NCBI GenBank assembly: GCA_017447005.1
Contig: JAFSOM010000593.1
Location: 1 to 8,982 of the forward strand
Length of the DNA stretch: 8,982 nucleotides
Origin: Oscillibacter sp.
GTDB taxonomy: Bacteria; Bacillota; Clostridia; Oscillospirales; Oscillospiraceae
Direction: 5' to 3'
Below, one piece after another: positions 1-5,273 of this stretch. The position numbers and the translations under genes are program-made. Every line of letters starts with the position of its first letter. The first letter of the stretch is position 1. The notes below the pieces were generated by a model. It ran no database searches. It was not told the DNA's origin and saw only the letters and a list, made by a program, of their open reading frames with translations.

Positions 1-516
1 TACCTGATGAAACAGGCCAAGACGGACGAGGAAAAGGAAGTCGTCCGCCTCATGCTGGAAGGCGGTAAGGTCAGCGGGAAGCTGGAAAAGCTGGCGGAAC
101 GTTCGCGGGACGAGTTCAAGAGCCTTATCAAGCCCGAACAGGAGCAACTCTATCAGAAATACGCGACGCTTAACCACGCCAAGGGCAAGGAAGAGGACGT
201 TGAGAAGCAAAACGCGCTGACGGACAAAGTCGAAGCGGCGGCGGTGGCGTATCTGTCGGCGCTTGCGGCGGACGACGCGTTCCCGAAAGACTTCCGCGAC
301 GAAATCACGCAGGCCTTGCGGGAATACGCCCACGCCAATGAAGGCGCCATGGACGACATTCTGGGCAATTACCTGATGAAGCAGGCCAAGACGGACGAGG
401 AAAAGGAAGCCGTCCGCCTCATGCTGGAAGGCGGTAAGGTCAGCGGGAAACTGGAAAAGCTGGCGGAACGTTCGCGGGACGAGTTCAAGAGCCTTATCAA
501 GCCGGAACAGGAAGCG
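1..516 (+). repeat. Near-identical direct repeat within the repeat-protein gene (1-147 and 370-516)
   Basis: The first ~143 nt of the two 369-nt units differ at only about four positions (offsets 12, 41, 91 and 135). The remaining two thirds of each unit are much more divergent and include small length changes. At protein level one residue changes (Val to Ala) over about 48. The sharp edge between conserved and diverged parts suggests gene conversion or strong local constraint on the front of the unit. Confidence 0.85.
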
Positions 517-732
517 CTCTATCAGAACTACAAGCGTCTCTCCGACGCGCGGAATAAGGAGAAAAATAACGATAAGAAAAACGCCATGACGCCCGACGTG
601 GAAGCCGCGCAGGAAAAATACCTGAGCGCGATTGCGGCGGACGCGGCTTTCCCGCAGGACTTCCGCGATGAAATCACGTCCACGCTTGCGGACTACAAGC
701 GGATTAACGACGAGATTCTGGCGCGTAACTAG
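1..732 (+). CDS. Tandem-repeat protein of unknown function, 3' part only
   Basis: The reading frame is open from the first base (Tyr-Leu-Met) to the TAG at 730-732, giving about 243 visible residues. The gene almost certainly begins outside the window. The first ATG, at 7, has no ribosome binding site, and the same Tyr-Leu-Met-Lys-Gln stretch recurs inside the protein at 370, so this ATG is an internal repeat position. The visible part is two copies of a roughly 123-residue unit, rich in Lys, Glu, Asp and Ala and predicted by eye to be helical, with no Cys, no membrane segment and no catalytic motif I recognise. Each unit has a conserved front (KTDEEKE, LMLEGGK, RSRDEFKSLIKPEQE), a variable middle and a conserved back (YLSA-AAD-AFP-DFRDEIT). 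The downstream gap contains a 7-bp hairpin (755-761/778-784) without a T-tract, so no clear terminator. The function is unknown; a structural, surface or protein-binding repeat array is only a guess. Confidence 0.8.
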   Translation, partial: YLMKQAKTDEEKEVVRLMLEGGKVSGKLEKLAERSRDEFKSLIKPEQEQLYQKYATLNHAKGKEEDVEKQNALTDKVEAAAVAYLSALAADDAFPKDFRDEITQALREYAHANEGAMDDILGNYLMKQAKTDEEKEAVRLMLEGGKVSGKLEKLAERSRDEFKSLIKPEQEALYQNYKRLSDARNKEKNNDKKNAMTPDVEAAQEKYLSAIAADAAFPQDFRDEITSTLADYKRINDEILARN

Positions 733-947
733 AGGAATGGCCGCCAGCGGCTTTCCGGGAAAGCGGACAGCGTAATCTTCCCGGACGCCGCCGGCGGCGA
801 AACGGCGAAATGGCGAAATTAGCGATAGGGGCTTTCTTCGTACGCTTCGCGGGACGCGCCAATCAGCGCGTAGAGGGCTATATTCATCCCTGTTGCGCTT
901 TTCCAACTTCCGATTGCGTCGTCCATATCAACTATGAGGAGGCGGAA

Positions 948-1532
948 ATGAAAAGAAACGTCAAGGATATGAGGGAAAAAAGCCGCGCTATGAATACGGT
1001 CATGACGGCGCTGATGTCGGCTGTCATGGGCGCTGTCGCCTCGTATCTTACGCTGAAAACCAATCCGCAAGCGGCGGCTTCCATGCCCGCGCCCGCTATG
1101 TACGTATCCAATATTCTCCTGTCGGTTCTTCTCGGAATCGTCAGCGCGGCGGCGCTTCCTTTCGGAAAGTGGGGGCGCGGACTTGCCAACAAAGCCCATG
1201 CCAAACCGTCAAGCGTTCGCTTTACGTTGCTCAACTCCCTTCCGCTGGCGGCGGGCAATACCGCGCTTATCAGCCTGATTCTCAGCTTTTGGGGCGTGTT
1301 CATGGCCCGCAGGGGCGTTCCGGCGGAAGTTGCCGCCCATATGCCTCCCCTCCTCACGATGTGGCTCGGTTCGTGGGGAACGCTCCTCGCGCCTACTCTT
1401 GCGGTCAGTTATTTGTTATCGGTTCTCCTCTCTCCGATAGTTGCGCGAATGGTCGGCCTGTCGGACGCGGGCGCGGAAGTCGGAAGAGACGCCGCAATGG
1501 ACGCTTCCGTAAAGGCAACACACGGAAAATAA
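948..1532 (+). CDS. Small four-helix integral membrane protein, unknown function
   Basis: This encodes 194 residues. I chose the ATG at 948 because GAGGAGG (936-942) lies 5 nt upstream; an in-frame ATG at 810 has no Shine-Dalgarno and would add an unlikely Arg/Cys-containing leader. The protein starts with a basic segment (MKRNVKDMREKSR) and then shows four hydrophobic segments at about residues 16-37, 51-72, 88-115 and 130-160. They form two hairpins separated by a basic loop (GKWGRGLANKAHAK). The two halves are similar in layout (about 70 residues, two helices, a polar connecting loop), which hints at an old internal duplication. The halves loosely recall the short two-helix DUF2798-type membrane proteins, but I could not confirm that. 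No catalytic or transport signature is visible. A good terminator follows, so it is probably transcribed alone or with the upstream gene. The substrate and role are unknown. Confidence 0.8.
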   Translation: MKRNVKDMREKSRAMNTVMTALMSAVMGAVASYLTLKTNPQAAASMPAPAMYVSNILLSVLLGIVSAAALPFGKWGRGLANKAHAKPSSVRFTLLNSLPLAAGNTALISLILSFWGVFMARRGVPAEVAAHMPPLLTMWLGSWGTLLAPTLAVSYLLSVLLSPIVARMVGLSDAGAEVGRDAAMDASVKATHGK

Positions 1533-1562
1533 GCGTTCGTCGCCAAAACCATATATTATCAC

Positions 1563-1596
1563 ACGCCGCCCATTTTTGCGCGGCGTTGATTTTTTT
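1563..1596 (+). terminator. Rho-independent terminator of the membrane-protein gene
   Basis: A perfect 7-bp stem, ACGCCGC (1563-1569) with GCGGCGT (1580-1586), encloses a 10-nt loop. After TGA it is followed by seven T residues (1590-1596). It lies 30 nt after the stop codon of the membrane-protein gene. Confidence 0.85.
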
Positions 1597-1655
1597 CAAA
1601 CTTCAAACAAGGCCTAAAAGGCTCTCTTTTCTCTTTGAAATTTGTGTAATCTGAC

Positions 1656-1671
1656 GAAAAACGCGTTTTTC
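1656..1671. repeat. Perfect 16-bp palindrome upstream of the mscS promoter
   Basis: GAAAAACGCGTTTTTC is exactly self-complementary. It ends 36 bp before the -35 box of the mscS promoter, where an activator or repressor site could lie. With a zero-length loop it would be a poor terminator. A regulator site is inference only; an A/T-rich palindrome could also arise by chance. Confidence 0.4.
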
Positions 1672-1707
1672 ACGCTTTTACGCAAATGAGACTTTCCCGT
1701 TTTTCGA

Positions 1708-1736
1708 TTGACATTTCCGTTAAGACTGCCTATAAT
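1708..1736 (+). promoter_or_regulatory. Consensus sigma70/sigmaA promoter for mscS-metY
   Basis: TTGACA (1708-1713) and TATAAT (1731-1736) are both perfect consensus boxes separated by the optimal 17 bp. Transcription should start near 1743, leaving a leader of about 75 nt before the mscS start codon. No other promoter is evident before metY, so this one probably serves both genes. Confidence 0.9.
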
Positions 1737-1816
1737 GTCATACAGTTTCACGGGCCTCGCGGCGGACGGCAATTTTCACGGCGTCGCGTCGCGGTTTACG
1801 AAAAGGAGCTGAAAGC

Positions 1817-2653
1817 ATGACCATTACTTCCGTACTCAACACGTCCATCGGCGGCTATACGCTCGGACACCTGCTCACGGCGGGCTTTACGTTCGTCATC
1901 TGCCTGATTGTCATCCGCGTGATAATGCGAATCATTAAGGGACTGCTCGAAAAGACGCCGTTTGATAAGCGTATCCGCGGTCTCATCGCCAATCTGCTCA
2001 AGTACGCCATGTACGTGCTAACCGTCGTTATCGTGGCGCAGGGCTTGGGAATCAATATGTCCTCGCTGGTGGCGTTGGTCTCGGTGGTTTCGCTGGGCAT
2101 TACGCTGGCGTCGGAGGATATTCTCGGCAACTTCGCCGGCGGCCTCGTGATTTTCTCCGCGCACCCCTTCGCCATTAACGACTTTATCGAATCGTCGGGG
2201 ACGATGGGCACGGTGGAGGAAATCGACCTTCATCACACGCGACTGGTTACGCCCGACGGCTATACTGTCTATATCCCTAATAAGGATTTGGCAAGTTCGC
2301 GGATTATCAACTATACGCGCCTTGGCCGCCGCCGCGTGACGGTCAAAGTCACGGCGTCCTACGACGCGCCGACGGAAACGGTCATGTCCGCGTTGCGTAC
2401 CGCCGTGGCCCGTACCGAAAACATCCTTGAGGACCCCGCGCCCGGCTACTATATCACCGAATACGGCGCGAGTTCGATTGAGTACACGATTTTCTGCTGG
2501 GCGCCGGCGCGGGAATACTGGCCCGTTTATCTGGGACTGACCGGGGCGTTGCGTCCGGCGTTCGAGGAAGCGGGCGTCGAGATGACGTATGACCATTTGA
2601 ACGTCCACATGATAAACGACGGCGCGGTTGCGCTGAACAAGCCCAAGGCCTGA
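1817..2653 (+). CDS. mscS: Small-conductance mechanosensitive channel, MscS family
   Basis: This 278-residue protein has the size and layout of the compact E. coli MscS type. It forms a homoheptameric inner-membrane channel that opens under membrane tension and releases solutes after hypo-osmotic shock. Transmembrane segments lie at about residues 17-40, 58-78 and 83-112. The third is the pore-lining helix and ends in the family signature around SEDILGNFAGG (99-109) and HPF (116-118). The cytoplasmic beta domain follows with GTVEEIDLHHTRLVTPDG (131-148) and YIPNKDL (152-158). The C-terminal alpha/beta part ends near residue 265. The pore helix has fewer Gly-Ala pairs than E. coli MscS, and Glu100-Asp101 replace the Gln-Gly hinge, as in many other family members. 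AAAAGGAG (1801-1808) sits 8 nt before the ATG. metY follows after 22 nt, so the two are probably cotranscribed. Confidence 0.92.
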   Translation: MTITSVLNTSIGGYTLGHLLTAGFTFVICLIVIRVIMRIIKGLLEKTPFDKRIRGLIANLLKYAMYVLTVVIVAQGLGINMSSLVALVSVVSLGITLASEDILGNFAGGLVIFSAHPFAINDFIESSGTMGTVEEIDLHHTRLVTPDGYTVYIPNKDLASSRIINYTRLGRRRVTVKVTASYDAPTETVMSALRTAVARTENILEDPAPGYYITEYGASSIEYTIFCWAPAREYWPVYLGLTGALRPAFEEAGVEMTYDHLNVHMINDGAVALNKPKA

Positions 2654-2675
2654 CTTTTAAGGAGAGATAAGGATT

Positions 2676-3962
2676 ATGTCTGAACGTCACATTGAAACGG
2701 TCTGCGTGCGCGGGGCGTATCAGCCCAAGAACGGCGAACCCCGTCAGGTACCGATTATCCAGTCGACTACGTTCCAGTACGCCACTTCGCAGGATATGGC
2801 GGCGCTGTTCGATTTGGAGGCGAGCGGCTACTTTTACTCCCGTCTGCAAAATCCGACTTGCGACACCGTCGCGGCGAAAATCGCGGCCTTGGAAGGCGGA
2901 ACGGCGGGCATGCTGACTTCCTCCGGTCAGGCGGCGAACTTCTTCGCTATGTTCAACCTTGCCAACTGCGGAGACCATTTCGTGTCGGGCGCGTCGATTT
3001 ACGGCGGCACTTTCAACCTGTTCAACGTCACTATGCGCAAGATGGGCATTGACGTGACCTTTGTCCCGCCCGACTGTACGGAGGAGGAGCTTCACGCCGC
3101 ATTCCGTCCGAATACCAAGGCGTTATTCGGCGAAACGCTCGCCAATCCCGCGCTGACCGTGCTGGACATCGAGATGTACGCCCGCGTCGCCCACGCGCAC
3201 GGCGTCCCGCTTGTCGTCGACAACACGTTCCCGACCCCGGTCATGTGCCGCCCGATTGAGTGGGGCGCGGACATCGTCACGCATTCCACGACAAAGTATA
3301 TGGACGGGCACGGCGTCGCCGTCGGCGGGGCGATTGTCGATTCCGGCAAATTCGACTGGCTGGCCCACGCCGATAAATTCCCCGGCCTGTGCACGCCCGA
3401 CGAGAGTTACCACGGCATTACCTACGCGGAGAAATTCGGACAGGGCGGCGCGTTCATCACAAAGTGCACGGCGCAGTTAATGCGCGACTTCGGCTGTACG
3501 CAGTCGCCGCAAAGCGCCTTCTACCTGAATCTGGGGCTTGAAAGTCTGCATGTGCGTATGCCGCGCCACTGCGAAAACGGTCAGGCCGTCGCGGAGTTCC
3601 TCACGACGCGTCCGGAAGTCGAGAGCGTCCACTACTGCGGCCTGCCCTCCGACCCGTATTACAAGCTGGGGCAAAAGTATCTGCCGCACGGCTCCTGCGG
3701 CGTGGTATCGTTCGTCATGAAGGGCGGACGCGCCGCCGCTGAAACGTTTATGCGCAACCTGAAACTCGCCGCGATTGAGACGCATGTCGCCGACGCCGTG
3801 ACCTGCTGTCTGAACCCCGCCACGTCCACCCACAGACAACTGACCGACGCCGAACTCGACGCCGCCGGAGTCCCCGCCGGACTGGTGCGCATGAGTTGCG
3901 GACTGGAGAGCAAAGAGGACCTTATCGCGGATATGGCCCAAGCGCTGGACGCCGTGAAGTGA
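2676..3962 (+). CDS. metY: O-acetylhomoserine sulfhydrylase (homocysteine synthase)
   Basis: This 428-residue cytosolic PLP enzyme belongs to the Cys/Met metabolism family (fold type I). The expected reaction is O-acetylhomoserine plus sulfide giving homocysteine plus acetate. The PLP lysine is Lys207 in THSTTKYMDG (202-211). Other cofactor and substrate residues are Tyr54-Ser-Arg56, SSGQ (82-85), Tyr110 in YGGT, Asp182 in VVDNT and Arg405 near the C-terminus. The length, and the insert between the PLP lysine and the QSAFYLNLGLESL segment (DWLAHADKF, ITYAEKFGQGGAF), are typical of O-acetylhomoserine sulfhydrylases rather than the shorter cystathionine synthases and lyases. The start is supported by AAGGAGAG (2659-2666), 9 nt upstream. 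It lies 22 nt after mscS and upstream of metA, which makes its substrate. Methionine gamma-lyase is a less likely alternative, given the insert and the metA neighbour. Confidence 0.93.
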   Translation: MSERHIETVCVRGAYQPKNGEPRQVPIIQSTTFQYATSQDMAALFDLEASGYFYSRLQNPTCDTVAAKIAALEGGTAGMLTSSGQAANFFAMFNLANCGDHFVSGASIYGGTFNLFNVTMRKMGIDVTFVPPDCTEEELHAAFRPNTKALFGETLANPALTVLDIEMYARVAHAHGVPLVVDNTFPTPVMCRPIEWGADIVTHSTTKYMDGHGVAVGGAIVDSGKFDWLAHADKFPGLCTPDESYHGITYAEKFGQGGAFITKCTAQLMRDFGCTQSPQSAFYLNLGLESLHVRMPRHCENGQAVAEFLTTRPEVESVHYCGLPSDPYYKLGQKYLPHGSCGVVSFVMKGGRAAAETFMRNLKLAAIETHVADAVTCCLNPATSTHRQLTDAELDAAGVPAGLVRMSCGLESKEDLIADMAQALDAVK

Positions 3963-3980
3963 CGCCGTAGCGCCTTTATC

Positions 3981-4034
3981 CCCTCATCCGTCACGGCTTA
4001 CGCCGTGACACCTTCCCCCCTTTGGGTGGAAGGC
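3981..4034 (-). repeat. REP-like double-hairpin repeat, left copy
   Basis: The order is CCCTCATCC, hairpin TCACGGC/GCCGTGA (3991-3997/4002-4008), CACCTTCCCC, then GGAAGG closing a second hairpin (4011-4016/4028-4033). The reverse complement of 4103-4150 has the same order (CCCTCATCC, hairpin, CACCTTCCCCC, GGAAGG) with a different first hairpin sequence. The two are therefore copies of one family in opposite orientation. The strand given only marks this copy as opposite to the right one. Confidence 0.8.
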
Positions 4035-4039
4035 TTTTT
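4011..4039 (+). terminator. Probable metY terminator formed by the REP-like repeat
   Basis: CCTTCC (4011-4016) pairs with GGAAGG (4028-4033). Beyond one mismatch, CCC (4018-4020) pairs with GGG (4024-4026) around a TTT loop. CTTTTTG follows directly, giving a five-T tract. The hairpin is about 50 nt after the metY stop. It probably lowers readthrough into metA, though the T-tract is short and leakage is likely. Confidence 0.55.
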
Positions 4040-4047
4040 GTCGCAAT

Positions 4048-4065
4048 CTTGTAAGGCTTGTAAGG
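4048..4065 (+). repeat. Abutting 9-bp tandem repeat
   Basis: CTTGTAAGG occurs twice with no spacer (4048-4056 and 4057-4065), between the two REP-like copies. Its length equals the 9-bp direct repeats that flank two nearby palindromic elements. Confidence 0.7.
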
Positions 4066-4093
4066 TTTTCGCCAAAATTTAAAGATTACGCTA

Positions 4094-4158
4094 GCAAGTT
4101 TGGCCTTCCCCCGTCTACGGGGGAAGGTGGCGCGCAGCGCCGGATGAGGGCAAGTTTG
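4094..4158 (+). repeat. REP-like double-hairpin repeat, right copy, flanked by 9-bp direct repeats
   Basis: The core (4103-4150) has hairpin CCTTCCCCC/GGGGGAAGG (4104-4112/4119-4127), then GGCGC/GCGCC (4129-4133/4137-4141), then GGATGAGGG. It is bounded by exact direct repeats GCAAGTTTG at 4094-4102 and 4150-4158, which look like a target-site duplication. The repeat ends 36 nt before the metA start codon and so lies in the metA leader or promoter region. Confidence 0.75.
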
Positions 4159-4194
4159 ATAGTCCCTATATTATTCCAAAGGGAGTGAGGAACC

Positions 4195-5142
4195 ATGCCG
4201 ATTAAAATACCGAACCGTCTGCCCGCCACGGCGACATTGACACAGGAAAACATCTTCGTCATGACGGAGACCCGCGCCGTCAAACAGGACATCCGGCCCC
4301 TGCAAATCCTGTTGCTGAACCTCATGCCGACGAAAATCGAGACCGAAACGCAGTTGGCCCGCGTACTGGGCAACACGCCTTTGCAAATCGAGCTGGAACT
4401 TATCGCGCCGTCCGCGCACGAGTTCAAGAACACGTCGCAGTCGCACATGCTGGCGTTCTACCGGACGTTCGCCGACGTGCGCGAACGCGATTTCGACGGC
4501 CTGATTATCACCGGCGCGCCCGTGGAACTCCTGCCCTTTGAGCAAGTCGACTACTGGCCCGAACTGTGCGAGATTATGGAATGGAGCAAGACGCATGTCC
4601 ATTCCACGCTGCATATCTGCTGGGGAGCGCAGGCGGCTTTATACTATCATTACGGCATTCCGAAACGTCGGCTTGACAAAAAACTGTTTGGAATCTTCCG
4701 TCACAAGGTGGAGGATAAGAACTTTATCCTGTTCCGGGGGTTCGACGACGAATTTGACGTGCCCCACTCGCGCAATACGACCGTTGACCGCGCTGATATT
4801 GAGGCCGTACCGGAATTGAAAGTGCTGTCGGCGTCGCAAGAGGCGGGGGTGTACGCGGTCAAGACCGACCAAGGGCGGCAGGTGTTTCTCATGGGCCACG
4901 CCGAGTACGACCGCGACACGCTCAAACGCGAATACGAGCGGGACTTACGCGCCGGAATTAATATTCAGTTGCCGAAGAACTATTTCCCGGGCGACGACCC
5001 GTCACGGGAGCCGCTTGTCACGTGGCGCAGTTGCGCCCATCTGCTTTACGCGAACTGGCTGAACTACTGCGTGTATCAGACGGTGCCCTATGACCTCGCC
5101 GACATCCGGCGCGGTATCCGGTGCCGGGACAATGTGGAGTAA
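4195..5142 (+). CDS. metA: Homoserine O-acetyltransferase, MetA (HTS) family
   Basis: This 315-residue cytosolic enzyme carries out the committed step of methionine synthesis by acylating homoserine. It has the class-I-glutamine-amidotransferase-like fold of the MetA family. Catalytic residues are visible at the usual positions: Lys47, nucleophile Cys142 in HICWGAQAALYYHYGIPK (140-157), and His235 and Glu237 in MGHAEYD. The acyl-CoA specificity residue in TGAPVELLPF is Glu111. In characterised family members Glu here favours acetyl-CoA and Gly favours succinyl-CoA, so acetyl-CoA use is predicted despite the common 'succinyltransferase' label. This matches the neighbouring metY, whose substrate is O-acetylhomoserine. 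The start is supported by a modest GGGAG (4181-4185), 9 nt upstream. No convincing own promoter and no SAM riboswitch could be seen in the 232-nt gap, which is largely repeats. A strong terminator follows the stop by 8 nt. Confidence 0.95.
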   Translation: MPIKIPNRLPATATLTQENIFVMTETRAVKQDIRPLQILLLNLMPTKIETETQLARVLGNTPLQIELELIAPSAHEFKNTSQSHMLAFYRTFADVRERDFDGLIITGAPVELLPFEQVDYWPELCEIMEWSKTHVHSTLHICWGAQAALYYHYGIPKRRLDKKLFGIFRHKVEDKNFILFRGFDDEFDVPHSRNTTVDRADIEAVPELKVLSASQEAGVYAVKTDQGRQVFLMGHAEYDRDTLKREYERDLRAGINIQLPKNYFPGDDPSREPLVTWRSCAHLLYANWLNYCVYQTVPYDLADIRRGIRCRDNVE

Positions 5143-5150
5143 GCGAAAAT

Positions 5151-5186
5151 CCCCGGCCTGATTCCATGGGCCGGGGCGCGTTTTTT
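5151..5186 (+). terminator. Rho-independent terminator after metA, possibly bidirectional
   Basis: A perfect 8-bp GC stem, CCCCGGCC (5151-5158) with GGCCGGGG (5169-5176), is followed by CGCG and six T residues (5181-5186). Read on the other strand, the stem is followed by ATTTTC, so it may also stop transcripts arriving from the convergent recD2. Confidence 0.88.
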
Positions 5187-5236
5187 AAGATTCGGGACAA
5201 GGGACGGCGCGAAAGCGTAAGCGCGACGCCGTGATG

Positions 5237-5273
5237 AGCGCGTCTTGCGGAATCCTACGGGGAAAGACGCGCT
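5237..5273 (-). other. Stem-loop spanning the recD2 stop codon
   Basis: AGCGCGTCTT (5237-5246) and AAGACGCGCT (5264-5273) form a perfect 10-bp stem with a 17-nt loop that contains the recD2 stop codon (5255-5257). There is no T-tract on the minus strand. It may protect the mRNA 3' end or help termination at 5151-5176. Confidence 0.45.

Noticed and set aside
7..9. ATG at 7 as the true start of the repeat protein
   Set aside because: There is no room or signal for a ribosome binding site, the frame is open to the window edge, and the same residues recur inside the second repeat unit.
1..732. CRISPR-like or satellite DNA array
   Set aside because: The period is 369 nt, in frame, with codon-structured divergence. 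It is a coding tandem repeat with no short repeat-spacer pattern.
879..884. TATATT as a -10 box for the gene at 948
   Set aside because: No acceptable -35 sequence lies 16-18 bp upstream, so I could not support a promoter there.
810..947. Upstream in-frame start for the four-helix membrane protein
   Set aside because: There is no ribosome binding site at 810, the leader has non-native composition, and GAGGAGG lies just before 948.
2018..3095. Minus-strand open frames opposite mscS and metY (2018-2608, 2454-3095, and 3477-3941 further on)
   Set aside because: They have shadow-frame composition (Arg/His-rich) and no start signals, opposite clearly conserved genes.
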